A stretch of 64,000 nucleotides of DNA from Opisthorchis felineus (GCA_004794785.1 SJOL01007155.1:925521-989520); one strand, 5' to 3'. Counted from the first letter of the stretch, positions 45,845-59,443 are shown. Program-made: numbers and translations. The notes: generated from the sequence alone by a model not told the origin.

Positions 45845-48800
45845 GCGAGTACATGAGCCGCAAACCGCAACGGGTTTACTGCGACAAGGTATGCTGTAAC
45901 TTTGCCTAACTGCAGTGAATGATGTCTGGATCACCTGATAATTGCACGGGGCTTGTGATGACTGTTGGTTTTGATGCAGTCACAGCCATTGATGAAACCT
46001 GCAGGAACGAGATTGTGAAAGAATCATTTGCAACCACCTGAACCGGTTTTTACTGAGCTGAACTACCAAGTGAAGGTAGTAATGGTGTGGGGGAGAACTG
46101 TGTCACAACGGCTATAATTATGCGCGTTATTTCAGCAAGTAACTGTCGGTATCCGACCAGCAAATGGCTTACTCCTATCGAATAAAGGGAACTCTACTAA
46201 TTCCGTGGGCATAATTTTCTTGAACTTCAGGACGTACATATTTAGAAAACCATCTTGACTTCTACCTGAACAAAAGTACATAGCCACAGCAACTGCCATC
46301 ACGTTCTTCTGGACGGCTTGGCTAGCATTGGTAACCTTACGATTCCGATTATAGTGGTCATCTTCCTTCTATCTACTTCCGTAGATGAACTGCTTCATAT
46401 ATTCTTGGGCAAAAGTTCGGATACTTAAGTTTGGCGACAGAAGCGGTTAGTCAAACAGCCCGTTTTGCCTATCCACTTAGTTCACAGTTTTCCGCCGAGA
46501 TACGTACAGCTAGGACGCATTGTGATGGAGCACCATTCTGTTGAGCCTAATCAGTACTGATCAGACTCATCCCCTGCTGTGAACTTACTTGATGTTTCAG
46601 CAGGTGGTTGCTTGGTCAGTTCACACCGAGCAGCAGCTGGAAACCATGTGCCGGTCACTTTATCTAAATAGCTAAACTAAGGGATTCGATAGTTTGTTGG
46701 TAAACTACCTACCCAAACAACAAACCCAGTCCGACGTTTAACGCTGGAGGTAGTGTTGAACGCATAGTGGCAATAGACTGATCATACAAAGTTTTGCTGA
46801 CAGATCTCACTTACTGTGGCTCAACTCAATGGAAACTGAACGGGCCTCGCTTCACTTCCATATAATTATTGGGAAGCGAACCTGAATGACGTGTCAGGGC
46901 CACCACCACTACTCCTTATGAAGACTTCAAAGAACTTGTGGTTTCCATTGTCCCCCCCCCCAACTCAAACAAGTCCTACTGCTATGAGTCAAAATGCACT
47001 ATAGTCGAACTGTAAGGACGGATGATAACAGGACCTACTTTTACGGCACATTCTAGAGACTAATTCCACCACAATCCGCGATTCCATTCTAGTGAAATGC
47101 TCTGCTGGTTCAGCTACCTTTTCTCAGCTGTTGTAGCACCAATATGAATGAATGCAGATCGCTGGGCATCATCCCTTTTTTAATACATGTATAGTTCCTG
47201 ACACTGTATGCAGAACAGGTCAGACGATACAACTACCTTCTTCAGACGGAACCCAGAACAAAGCATATGAAGCGTGATTTAGTGAGCTGAACACCTCTAT
47301 AGTGAGTCAGTGAACAATTCTGGATGAATAGTGCCACCCAGAAGAACAAAAGGTCAACTGATAATGACAACCGAGTGCCGAAGGTGAGGCCCGCCCCCCC
47401 CCCCCACCCCCCATGCACACACAAAATGAGTTGATCGCATCAGCTGTTCTAAGTCTTTCTAGAAAATATTGCAGACTTTGGGTGTTTTATCCTCATTCCT
47501 GTAACATTTATCATATAATTCTATTAGCATCATTATTTCTGTGCATCTCTCCGTGGGTAGTTAATTTCGGTTACTAACTTTCGGATACTAACGGACTTGG
47601 GAGGCAACGCAGTGCTTCTTAAATCCATGGTCAGTTCATCCCATGTGGTTTGCCACTCCAAGCCCTCAGGGTTGGGTGCAGGCAACAATGATTCGCTTTA
47701 GAGAAGTGCTCAGTAAAAACTGGCCGTATTAGGCTTTTTGTTTGTAATTTGCGCTGTGGTTCCTGGTGGTAACTACTGCCGTGCATTACGCTCTTTCTAT
47801 TGTCCCTTCCATGTTTTCACTGTATCGATTCAGGGACTGCTGTTAGTTGAGGTCGCTCACAGTTCAGCAACCAGCAAAGCCAATGACTGCATTCAATCTC
47901 CACCACCCTCTACCTTATGCCAACTGTCGTGTCTGAGAAGCCTTTTCGTCATACTGGATGAGCAAGAGATTGTAGAAATGGAATGAGGTGTCATGTTGGA
48001 TGGAATGATGGTGCGCGACTCAAGTTAGCCAGGTTGGTTCAAGTGAAGTGACACCAAAGTAGTCGATAGGTCCTTGTCCGTCCGTCTCTGTTGTATAAGG
48101 CCGTGGTAATTAGGCAATGCTAGCCTGTATACTTAAGGTGCGTCGACCACATCGGTGAGAGTTTCAGGTGTGGTTCTTGGTATACTTCAACAGCATGCTT
48201 GAATAGCATTCCTTGACAGCATAAACGCCCAATAAAGATATAAAAAACGAATGCAGTTATATGGTTTGTTGAAAGGGATCGGAGAGGAGCGATGGGTTTA
48301 ATATGATTTATTGAGCGCCACACAATCGTTTCAAGATCATTCGTCAAAACCCACTCGCAACGGCCGAAGCGTCAATCTTACCTGTTTCGCCAGGAACATT
48401 ACGCGAAAGCATTGGTGCTGCCTTGGCAAACCAGTCATTCCTCCTATGTGTATTCCAACTAGTATCTACTTCAAATACCTACTAATAACGACGAATAAAC
48501 CTTTGTTGGTGCTGCGTAATCTCCACTGATGACGACTGATGGTCGCTCTGAGGATCTGCGGGTGGACAACCATGGTAGGCATGAGCTTTCTGCTGTCTGT
48601 TTATCCACGGACACAAGCTTTATGGGACAGCTACTGCTCCAGCTGTTGACAGAATTTGTGCTTTAGTAAATGCATCTCCCTTATCGCTTTTTGACCAAAT
48701 ATTGTGCAACTTCGATCAACGTTTGATGCAGCTGAAAAAAAGAGTAATTAACATCCTTGAAATCCATGCCTCTAACCCAGCATTATTCACTGAACGAAGT

Positions 48801-50040
48801 ACCCAACTCTGTCTCTACAACTTCACACAGTCAACTCCGATCCAACTATGAGTACACACATAGACTGCGCAGTAGAGCAACAGCAACAGAGACTGTGACA
48901 GCGATCATGCAGATAGGTCTCTGGGTGTGCATTCGCCGTGAGGGGCGAAAAGAATTGCCTCAGTGTCATGACCTGTTCCAAAACTCCTGATGAAAGGCCA
49001 CTGTGTAAAATGTAAGTCAGATTAAGACGTTCTCCAGCGTCGGCATTCAACAAAATCAGCGAAATTCGCATAACGACACAACATCTCATTTGTAAAGGTT
49101 GGTATCGTAATCAGTGGGCGGTGTATAAGAATCGTAAAAATACTGGTCTCCCTGAGGGACGGCGTGCAAGCTGCATTCTACTAGAGGCAGGACTTCCTGT
49201 CTTCCGCCCTGGTGATCTCTGTCCAGAAGGTTTCCCAAACATTATGCTAAACGTTTTCCTCAAATCAAAGACGCTTTTCAATTACGGTGTAGTTTCTACA
49301 CAAGAAGAAAACTCCCTAGTTCAGAAGGAATTACGCCCGAGCAATTTGTAGTTCAAAATTAGACTCTTCAATTTTTCCAATTTGTCGCACAGAAGCGACT
49401 GATTGCGTAATGTGAACATTTTTTGGAAACTGAAGTAGTCATCATTGGTTCCTGTACTAGGATTACCCTAAGGCATCTGTAACGAGTGCTGCAATCTTTT
49501 CATTTTTTCTTCAGGATAAGGTAGAAGCTACGCGGGTAAGTGTCATTGAAGACAAGAAAGGCAAAAAGCCACTAGCAGATTGATAGTGCCGTTAAGTTCA
49601 GTCTGCGGGACAAGGTATCAGTGTCTTGTCAGAATGGTTTTCATCTCTTCTGGACACCAAAACCTGAACCACAACCCACAAACTGCCGAAGTGACAAATA
49701 AGTCGGTTTTTGTAAGCGCAGGTTCCAGATGCTGGTTCAGATTCGAAGCAGAAGAGTCTGCTGCAGACATATGGTTCGTTTCCACCATGTCAACAAGCTG
49801 CAATCAAAGAATGCCACAGACATGCTTGCAAATTAACGTGGCGTTAACGCTGAAGCTTTTAACGCTGAAGTTCTTGATAACTTCTAACTGAATGCGCTGC
49901 AGAAAGGCTGCATAATGTATAAGACGAAATACTTACACAATACTACTTATTTTAGTATAAACGAGATATTCAGCTTATGTTCACCTAAGTCTCCCATTAA
50001 CGCCTAGATATTTTTCAAGTGCACAACTTCGCTTACGAAC
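45845..50040. other. Intergenic, nothing recognised
   Basis: Contains C homopolymers at 46952-46961 and 47393-47412 (interrupted once). No domain-bearing ORF. Confidence 0.3.
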
Positions 50041-50059
50041 AGTTTGGTATCCAAATGGG

Positions 50060-50112
50060 AAATAAGGTTGATGAATACTGAGCAAACTCAGCAACCTCAT
50101 ACCAGTAATGTT
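50060..50112 (+). mobile_element. Hammerhead-family remnant with the ribozyme deleted
   Basis: AATAAGGTTGATGAATACTG is followed within a few bases by CAAACTCAGCAACCTCATAC and CAGTAATG. These are the two outer arms of the extended stem I without the ribozyme between them. Confidence 0.55.
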
Positions 50113-50309
50113 CGGTGGAGTAAAACCCCCTAGGCTTGCTTTTCAAACTGATGACCATCCTTGATTGTTTGCAGCGATGCTTTGAATAAAATATTTTGTA
50201 CAGCGTTACTCACTTATTTCAGAAAATTTTTGCTGATGTGTTGGTAAGTAAGATCGATATTTACGTGGTGCAACTGAGCAATAGTCCCAATTGACAGAGA
50301 GCAGTACAG

Positions 50310-50468
50310 TAGATAGGTAGATGGATAGATAGACTGATTGACTGATTGACTGATTTACTGAATGAATGACTGGTAGGTTTATTGGTTAATTGATTGATCG
50401 ATTGACTGATCGATTGACTGACGGATGGATGGATGGGATGGGATGGGATGGGATGGGATGGATGGATA
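50310..50468. repeat. Tetra- and pentanucleotide repeat tract
   Basis: GATA/GATT/GACT tetramers (to about 50425) pass into GGATG and then a GGGAT pentamer array, which explains the serine/proline-rich minus-strand ORF. Confidence 0.9.
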
Positions 50469-50469
50469 G

Positions 50470-52220
50470 TTATACATATTTGAATCAAAAAATTGTACTT
50501 GAAAGTATGTCAAAACGCACCGCTATCCGGAAAAAAACATATTTCTGTTAGGTTATCACACGGAAAGCGATGCGCAATGACAACGTATTGTGGCTAAAAT
50601 TGCAGCTTGTCCCGGAATTCGAAATCGAACATATTTTGGTTCAAATGTCATTCCAGTGGTCGGCCCTCTCTGGGTGCTCAATAAAGTGACATCCTAAATA
50701 CTGAAAGAACAACGGAATCGGAGAAATTCCATTTATTAACCATCGTTTCCCAAAGTAAAGCGTTTAGAGAGTAGAAAATGCAGTGACACGGGGTGTTTTT
50801 GTGGCTATACGACACTCCAGTCAAGTGAGGAGAATTTTAGCAGCCGAATGTTCAACGGAGTGTCCCTCTTTGGAAGCATAAAATTTACATTAATATGCAC
50901 CAACACAAGTCAGATCAGTCTTTATTCGTGGTGGATAAAAAACGCTTGAGTAATTTTTTTCGGAGTAAAGACCAGCCTATCTGCATCGACAGAGGTTGGA
51001 AAGGAGAGAAAAAGACTACTCTAGCGAGCGATGTACCCGGTATGTAATTTGCATCTTCTGGCAAAGTTAGGACTTTTCGGTTATTTTTGGGAATGTAGCA
51101 AAAGCAAATATTTCTTTCTGGACTATAACAACTTACCCTGTATTAGTCATGATAAGAATCCAATGAAGCCTGCCAAAAAGATATCATTGCGGAGGGTCGA
51201 CAGTTGCAGGTTGGCAAACTGTAGAAAGCTTACATGATTCGCCATCGAACTTTTGAAATAATAAACATCGAGCCACGTAATTAATAGGTGAACTTCAGCG
51301 GGACTTGATGCACTGAAATTAGTCCTACAACGAAGCATATTGACTTAAACATTAACCTAGAATAAACGGTAATCTTGCTATTCTCGAACTGTGTGGTCAT
51401 ATGTTTTCCAAACTGTCCCTCGAAGTGTTATCCCATGATACACAGAACTTACCTCTTTTCGCTCTCATCAAACGCAGTAAACGAGTTTTCACACGCATTT
51501 TACATGTAGAAGAGAAAGTCGCATGCGCTGGTAAGTTTGCATGGCTTGTTATATATTTTGACATCAGAATCTAACAAGCCGAAAATCACTAACCCTATTT
51601 CTTCATATTTTAAAACAGCCCCTCTCTCGTACTCTTCAGACCGGACATGCTTACATCTCTTTGTTGTTTTCGGGTTTTTAAAGCTAATATATATACGCCC
51701 GTCATTTGACTAAACGAAGCCGTTCTATCTATCATTTACAAAGTGGATAGCTCTATTGTACGCTCTAGCAAAGATGAACTAAAACGTCTATTTCACTGCA
51801 TCAGCTATGGTTGAGAAAGTGCCTTATAAACTTTGAGTTTTGCTCAAACCACAAAAATGGACTCATCGCGCAGTGCAAATGTAAAATACACGCGTGTCAA
51901 AATGTATCGCAAACATGTATATTAGAAACATCCATCTCGCTTTTGATATCTATCAACATAACCCCCATATTCTGCATATTTGACAACCTTGTGTAGATTC
52001 TGTGGGGCAATTTTTGCAATCCACACTTTCCGGCAGTACAAGGTTCAAAGCCCACGAAAATTTCTTCATTCAAGTGATTCCGTTCTGCCTGGACTTCGTC
52101 CGCCCAGCAGTTTTATAATCTCGTGGGCATCAAATAGCTAACTGTAGTCTGAAAACCATCAACCATTAGTTTGAAGGCCTGGTGAGTCGCACTTAAATTC
52201 CGAATAGATGTGTGATACGG
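50470..52220. other. Intergenic, nothing recognised
   Basis: Short ORFs only. Confidence 0.3.
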
Positions 52221-52224
52221 AAAA

Positions 52225-52316
52225 AGCGTCCTCGGTGGCTCAGTTGATGGAGCGCTCGTCTGGTAAGCAGTAGGACGGTGATTCGAGCTTACATCCTGGT
52301 GGGTCTTTCCGTCCAT
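52225..52316 (+). repeat. tRNA-like SINE head
   Basis: GGTGGCTCAGTTGATGGAGC (D-arm/A box), CTCGTCTGGTAAGCAG (anticodon-arm-like) and GGTGATTCGAGCTT (B-box-like) occur at tRNA spacing. The acceptor and anticodon stems do not close cleanly, so a functional tRNA is unlikely. Confidence 0.5.
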
Positions 52317-52319
52317 AAT

Positions 52320-53700
52320 ATGGACGTTTGTACTTCACTTTTTATGATCTTCTAGTTAAGTGCTTTGAAGAAGGAATTTGTTTCGTTTTTTTACCCTGCA
52401 AAATTCTTGTGTATAATACAATGAAGCAGACCATGAATGCTTGTCATCAGTGGGCGCTTAGCATCCTATAAGAAAAGAACTGGTAATGCGTCCGGCCTTG
52501 ATAGTCACACAGTTATATTCAGTAAAGCCTAATCGACAGCGTGAAAGCTGCTTAATGCAGCAATGTTGAAAGGACCTGACAAGAGCCATTAAGAGTGAGT
52601 GGGCTTTTTGGCACTTCTGAGGGTGCACTTTTTGACAGTACATATAGATGTCAGCAACACTGATTCATGTAGTAGACAAAAGTTTGCAATGGCGCCCAAA
52701 AATTATTTATCAAACGAAATTTTTAGTGGTCAACAATATTAGTAGTGGCTGAGCTTGTCTTCTGGTTCAAATATAGTGCAACGCATACCAAATGATGACA
52801 GTGAAAACTTCGGGCTGCTGCTCTAAACCAAACTTCTTAGGTTATTCGGCGCATTGAGTGGGCTTTGTTGAAGTAGGCGGTGATATTTTGCTTGTTTTAG
52901 AGCACTCACGAAATATCCGTTCATGTCCAAATTTATCTCTGTACTCTAAAATCGCAGCCGACTAGTGACGAAAACCTTAGAAATATTGCAGAATTATTCA
53001 GAAAACACTTTGAAAATAGTTGAAGAATCCTTTTTCGGCAGGTTTTGTGGATATTGTGCAAAGCGCTATGTCCATCTCTCCGGGACTTACATTTTAAACG
53101 AACTTTAGTCGGACAAGTGTAGAAAAGAGTCACCTCAAATCACCCACGACTGGGAGGATTCATTGCCTTGAACATCAGTGCCTTCGTAGCAGTTCACAAA
53201 CTGGCTGACAGAAACCTCTCCACCACTGATTGCCAGAGCAGCAAATAATGCTTAGCAACTCAGGGTGTTTGGAATATACGCCAGGCGAGTTAACTACTAC
53301 CTACTATTGAAAGCGTAGTTTTACGCACAAAATCCTTGATGGCAAGATTTTTTCGGGGAGCAGGTAGTGGTATGGAAATATGTAATGAAATTAGTTTTGG
53401 TGGTAGGAAATGCCTACTGGCTTCGACCTATGTAATATTCTTTGCAGGTACTGAAAAACTGAAAAACCTGCTATTTAGCCGACCCCAGTGATGAACATGC
53501 TGTCACTCCCTAGTCCGGTTGACAATCCAACGGTTAGTTCACACTACGAGCTGGGCTTGGGTAGAGTTTGGCCGGGGTGTTGGACCTATCCTACCGACGT
53601 TCTTTTTCTCCGACCTAACACCAAGGCGCGCTTATATCACTACTGTCCGAAAAGATAAACGCCTTGCTTCGGCTCATTCTCTCTAAAGAACTTAGATTAT
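52320..53700. other. Intergenic, nothing recognised
   Basis: Short ORFs only. Confidence 0.3.
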
Positions 53701-53703
53701 TAG

Positions 53704-53785
53704 CATAATGCACCCATTTGAAAACAAATTTGGTTCTTTGAGAGACTCACCTGGAACCCAGCTGAATCCCTCGTTTGTGATGTTT
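53704..53785 (-). mobile_element. Hammerhead-family body fragment
   Basis: The plus strand has AATGCACCCATTTGAAAACA, GAGAGACTCACCTGGAACCC and AGCTGAATCCCTCGTTTGTG, then unrelated sequence. It is the inverse body unit only. Confidence 0.75.
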
Positions 53786-53789
53786 CAAA

Positions 53790-55420
53790 TATTCACTTCC
53801 CCTTTTCCTTTGACTCTGTCAATATCGTATTTCCCCATGGTTGCATGACAGCCAGACGCCAGTGGTTACTATTAGTTTATTGCTGTTGATATTGGTCTTC
53901 TTGAAGAAGGAACTCAAGCATGATGCCTGCCTTTAGCTGCTGGTTACGATGGGATTCTGGATTGGATCTTTAACCACATATTGAGCACTTTTGAAGCCAC
54001 AGGTGCGCCGACTTGCGTTCTAAATGTATTTTGTTGAAAATGGTTATCTGTTCTTTGAACCACGTGATCTTTTGCTGCTTTTACTAAAACCTGTGCTTTG
54101 TAGCCTTTCTGCAAGGTTAAAACAAATGTAGGAAAATAAGATCGTAGGGTCTCCAGGGGGACGTGACCCCTCCAGAGGATGGAAATCTCAGCTTCAGAAC
54201 CTTTGTGACCGATTTGGCTCACTCAAAAGCAACACAACAGCTGTATTGCGAACAAGCAAATACATAACTATGGCGTCGTGGTATTTGAATGTACACTTTT
54301 TGACACTGAACCAAAGTTGTCATGTCGACGTTCAGTGAGTGATTGGCAACCCCTGAGCACTCGAGTATCGTCGGTCGTCGCTGACTGGCTGCTTGAATGT
54401 TCTATCGATAGCTGGTTTTTCTAGCCCGTAGAGTGGGGAGGGGGCTTTCTGAAGCGACTTTAGTGGAACTGGCGGTTTCCAGTAAGTTTTGGACGTTATG
54501 GGTATAATTTCAAGAATCTGACCTACCTGGCACTGTCTGACCACTGTCTGATGTTGCCACATTTTGTTATGGTTTGCGCAATGAGCAAGAGGTTGCACAA
54601 GAGACCCAAATCAACCGCTATCATTCTGTCTGATCACTCGCGAGTAGCTTCGAAATTTGTGGAATATGTATTCACGTCACTCTCACACTAGGATAAGAGA
54701 CTGACACAGTAAGTTGTCGAAAAAACGGTAGCTCGGGTGCGTTTCTTAGTGGCTGACCTGATCGGAAGAGCATTGCTGAGCTCACCGAAGAGATCAGTCA
54801 CCAAAGAGAGGGACCATTCAGGGTGGTGATACACTAGCATGCTACACACAGTGTGTAATGACATTTTCGCTCAAGTAAATCACATTTCAGAACGTCCTTT
54901 CTGAATTTCTATTGTAGCAAGAATTCGATCTCAAAGGTGTAAGTTTTGCCGAACAGAACTCGGAACACCCCATTTTTCACTTTTCTATTAGCAAGACGTC
55001 TCCATAAAGCATAAGTTGACCTGGATATAAGGTTAAGTCGCGTTGCAGACCAGGAAGCTGGAGCAGTCTTCCACTAATAAAAGAGTTGCCCCGCCCGTAG
55101 CCCGGAACACCACGCCGTGTACACCTCAAGAAACATACTTCATTTGACAAGTTTTCTGGCTCACCTTCAGTTTGTTAGAACAATGCTACAATTTTTCTGC
55201 AGGACAAATCAGTTTGCCTTACATAAACATCCCCTTAGTTTGTTCATCTTGACAGACAAATTTTTTCAAGTATTTGACATTTTCTAGCTGCTAATATGAC
55301 TAAGCAAGCATCAAAAGAAAGGTCGCTAAGGAGTCGGAGACTCACAGACACTGGAGTTGGAGATGAAAATGAAATCCTTGTTCAGGAGTGCAATTCGTTT
55401 TGAATCAAAAACGGCTGACC
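53790..55420. other. Intergenic, nothing recognised
   Basis: Minus-strand ORFs 53944-54222 and 54332-54598 (88-92 residues) are unrecognised. Confidence 0.3.
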
Positions 55421-55434
55421 GCAGCAGCCGACTG

Positions 55435-55632
55435 AGCATAATCTGCGCCTTTCTGCTGTAACACCCTTTCGGTGCCTAGCGGCCATGCCACCCGAAGGAG
55501 GCACGAGGGTTGGGATACTGCCAGGTTGCTCAAGCGTAGACAGAAATAGTCAAGATGCTGAGGTTGGTTTCGAACCACGGACCTTCCGGTCAGTAAATTC
55601 GCGCTCTAACCACTGAGCCATCTGCGCCGTGC
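55435..55632 (-). mobile_element. SINE-like copy with well-kept tRNA-derived head
   Basis: The minus strand starts CGGCGCAGATGGCTCAGTGG then TTAGAGCG (A box) and has GTGGTTCGAAACCAAC (B box, about 55578-55563). A body shared with 5640-5830 follows. It is probably a Pol III-transcribed SINE family. The hairpin CTTTCGGTGCC...GGCACGAGG lies in the body. Confidence 0.6.
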
Positions 55633-55639
55633 ATAAACT

Positions 55640-58520
55640 TTGCCAAATGCAGTTTACATGAAAGACGCATCGGGTCACTTCTTTTTGGAATCATCAGGAA
55701 AAGTGGGAAATGTTTAGAAATCCGCATAAGTTTAAAACGAGCGAGAAAAAGTAGCGCACTATCCGGCAGTGATAATTCAGAGACGTGAAAGGTATCAAAA
55801 GGCCCACTTCAATCTAGGTCAAAAAATTTCACGCTTACAAACCTGGTTCAGTAAAACGGGATTGTAGTGAATAGTATTTTGCCAAGGTACACCTTTAGCA
55901 ATGGTCTAAATTACTGCGTATATTCGCTAAGTCACGTGACACCTTAGAAGAGACAAACGTAATCGGACTTTAGGTGATGGACTTGGACAATTAGGTGTGT
56001 AAAACAGTTATGATCAATTAGATATTTCTCAGTCAGTTTGATAGCCTCACCACGTGCTACTGTAACACAGCTGTTTCGACAGTAATGGCCAAGTCGAGGA
56101 TATGAGCTAGAGACGGAAACCCATAACCTTGATGTTTCTACCATGTGTTGAAGAAGGTGAATGCACCAGGTAAAACATGCCGGTAAACATGTGGGACACA
56201 ACCTTCGGTATACAGAGCTGGGGAAGGCTTATTTGAATGTCCCTAGCGGGAAATCGCCAATAGTGCACAGCTCACGTATTTTAAGGGAGACTTAAACCTT
56301 CAATATCCTAGATAGGGGCTGCACACTATTTAGCTCAGTAACAGACGATTTTTCAGCGATATCCTTGATTTGTGCTCAGACAACTGTAGCGCCCTTTAAA
56401 TGAACTGTCTTCACAATCTGAGGCTAAAATCTAGCCTAATGCATAGCCTATGCATAATCATGCCCCAGTAGGCATCAGCTTCAATTTACTGGGGTGCAAC
56501 CTAAGGTTTTCACTGACAAATAAATCATGGTACTAACCTGAGTCCGAATTCGTTGGGCTCGCAAAATACTCAATTGGAGACGCCGTAATGCAATATACGC
56601 TCAGTTTTTCACTAACGAACTTTGTTTACAGATCTTACAATGCCATGAGTTTGAAATTATAAAACCAAGTCAAGTAGGCTATTATCAAAATGTAATTGAC
56701 TTATTAAATACTGGAGGAAAAACCACCAGAATGCTCGACTTTTAATGTGCTTTGCATACTTCTCTACTGACGATCTCCAACTGAACGTGATTTTACCAAT
56801 TTTCTATTCTGATTCTTAGTACGCCGCGCACCAGTGCTCCGTGAGTTACAAATTTTCTTGGTGATCATTCATTTGGACTTTCAACAGGTCCTACACACCC
56901 TGTGGCACCGTGTGCTATTCCAGTAACTCAGCGTCTCCGTAATGGATTATTTTGTTTCAATAGCATACAGTATCGTGTACTGGTTAGGCAAAGATTTTCT
57001 GATTTGAAAATAAACATAACTGAATCAATGGTTAGTCTACTAAGTAGCTCTTCTGGTTAGTTCTCAGTGACCATGAAGAAAACCCGTACGTCGCACCAAG
57101 AAGGACTTTAAATAAATGGTATGCAACTGGTTCTTGTTTTTGAAATTTTTACGCACGACCCATTTCTCCAATAACCGACATTATTTTGACCAAGGTGTTA
57201 CTCTTTTGGTCAACTTTCTGTCTGAGGAAGTTGCCTGAAAGAAACCGAAAGATAAAGATTGCGCGGCTTACTAAAATATGACCAAAGTAAGCAGAAGACC
57301 AGAGTGGATTTGTTCCAGTCACCTTGGGACTCAGCACATTACGTACAAAGAATGTACCGAGCTGAAATTAACAATAAAATGAACACCTAATCAGCCGGTT
57401 AAAGACGGTCTACCCGCGTCTAGGATTAGAGGAAGAGAGCTGCCCTGGCTTTTCGGGTTTCAGCCATGAGTTATCTTGGTCACTGCAGTCCCACTGTGAC
57501 AAAATAGCTGTTGAGGACTGTCTAGCCTTAAGTCTAGCTATAAACGGGTTCGTTTTAGACAGGACAAAAGATTCGGCCAGTAAGCGGAATTACACTAGGT
57601 GCAGATGTAGAAACTGGTATCGCGTACGGCTAACATAAGTGCACGGCAGAGTTACGTTCATCCAAACGCATTTTTTATACGTAGGTGAGAAACTAGTGTA
57701 ATTTCGTCTTCTGGCGATCTTTCATTGCTACTGTTGGAAACAACAATACTTTTGTGTGGAAATGCAACATGTGATGAAAAGGAGCACGTATTTTTCCTAC
57801 CAACAGGAACAGATCCGGCTTTGCACAGTAAGTCTTTCCGAAACCCTTTAGCTCCTAATTACCGTAGATATAGTGAACTAAAAACAGCATTACAAAGTGT
57901 GTCTGAGAACCGCGTTTTCTTTTAAATTGCGTTTACTGCTGTAAAATAATTGCAGTCCAATGAGTAGTTGTTCTACACGAGTACTAAATAATATAGAAAG
58001 CAGGTTTCGATTGACATTTTTTTCTTTATTTTGGTACAATTATCCAAAGTTCTTCTTACCTATGATCAGCCTGATGCATGGGCTAAGTTTAGATTCTTCA
58101 GGCCATCGATCAGTTAAATTCTACGGTGTTAACACTGCGTAGTGGTCAGCACATGCTGAGTTAAAAAAAGATCGCAAAGAAATATTCCCATACAAGTAAT
58201 GTTACCGGTACTTTTCTGACACGTGGAATGGGCTCACCAGCGCGTTACATACGACGGGTCTACGAGTTGACGTGGTTAGTAGGTGTGGTTGACTGACAGC
58301 CCTGCTTTCAGTTAATCATAGTTAGCCGACTGGATGACTGTGCATAACAGGCATAATAAGAACGGTTTCCGCAGAGTCGTACGTGCTGGATTGTGTGAGC
58401 TGTAGTAGCATGCATTCAACACATACTTTTTCTCAAAATTTGTAATACGCATCCTTCATCATACTGAAGTCAATAAACATTTGCGGTGGAATGGTAGTGT
58501 ACAGGTTGAGGTGGGTTGCA
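55640..58520. other. Intergenic, nothing recognised
   Basis: Short ORFs only. Confidence 0.3.
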
Positions 58521-58524
58521 CGCT

Positions 58525-58597
58525 CGTATGGGGATTAGAACCGATATCTGTCCTGTAAAGTCTCGCTGAGACTGTGCGTGCTATGCAACGGGTAAGT
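58525..58597 (-). repeat. tRNA-like segment, weak
   Basis: The minus strand has CGGTTCTAATCCCC (B-box-like, 58543-58530). The stretch upstream (about 58597-58560, GTTGCATAGCACGCACAG) is only loosely A-box-like. Confidence 0.25.
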
Positions 58598-59251
58598 TGA
58601 AATCCCAGTATATGATGCACATCAGTCAATACTTCTTTCCCGGGACTAGCGATATTTCTGTGGCCCAAACGCACTTTTCCACCTAAGGTCATGAAACAAC
58701 CAGGAACGAAACCCATACGCATAAGGCAAAATATAGCTAATCCTTAGGACTGTACTGAAACGCCACGAACTGAACGCGGATAACAATAAACTCCACAGAA
58801 TTGTGCTGTTACTTTGATCCGACGAGTTTTGAGAGGCTACAGGACCCATCTCTCCTTCTGAACGTTAAATTTCCAAGATCCTCCGCTGCTGGCCTGTCTC
58901 ATTTGAGCAACAGTTCGCTGAAATTTTCAAGACCATCCAATTTCTATCCATCTTTTTTTATGTTCCGTGGCTCCTATAAAAAGGAGACCCTACCAAGGTG
59001 TGAACGATATCACCAAACCCCATGCAAATTTTGTTGTCGAGAGCTTACAATGTCCCCAAGGCCTGAGAGTTTCAGAGTAAACATTTAAAATCCTCAGACC
59101 GACTTCTTGTGATAAATAATGGTTTCCTGGAAATTACTGTAAGCTACCAGCACTTCCAAGTTAGGACTTTGGCCTTCGGCTATCGCAAGCAGATTTTGGG
59201 CCACCACTGGTACTAGTACATGTTTGTACAATGTGAAGTTTAACTGAGTGA

Positions 59252-59443
59252 TCATGGTGTAAATGGCAGGACAGAATAACCTGGAATCTTCACGCCACAA
59301 TCACTCTTCGTAGGCCAGGGGACCTTGGCGTAGTTGCCAGAATAGAATTGATGGCCAACAGTTACTCCAGACTTTGTTGTCTTTTGAGTCTCCTCCGAAT
59401 ATATTGTTAGAGATGTAACGCATACAATGAACGTGGTAATCAT
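59252..59443 (-). CDS. Candidate first exon of a secreted protein, partial
   Basis: ATG at 59443 opens MITTFIVCVTSLTIYS, signal-peptide-like, followed by a hydrophilic stretch EETQKTTKSGVTVGHQFYSG then NYAKVPWPTKSDCGVKIPG. TATTTAAA lies about 41-48 bases upstream. The ORF ends at a stop at 59252; a splice donor may lie earlier (CCAG|GTTATT near PG). No family recognised. Confidence 0.25.
   Translation of the reverse strand: MITTFIVCVTSLTIYSEETQKTTKSGVTVGHQFYSGNYAKVPWPTKSDCGVKIPGYSVLPFTP

Noticed and set aside
50310..50468. GATGG/GGGAT array as telomeric or CRISPR-like repeat
   Set aside because: Units are 4-5 bp without spacers and do not match TTAGGG; it is a simple microsatellite.
10395..55632. 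Functional tRNA genes at 10.4, 52.3 and 55.6 kb
   Set aside because: A and B boxes are present but acceptor and anticodon stems do not pair cleanly and SINE-type sequence adjoins at least one, so SINE heads are more likely.
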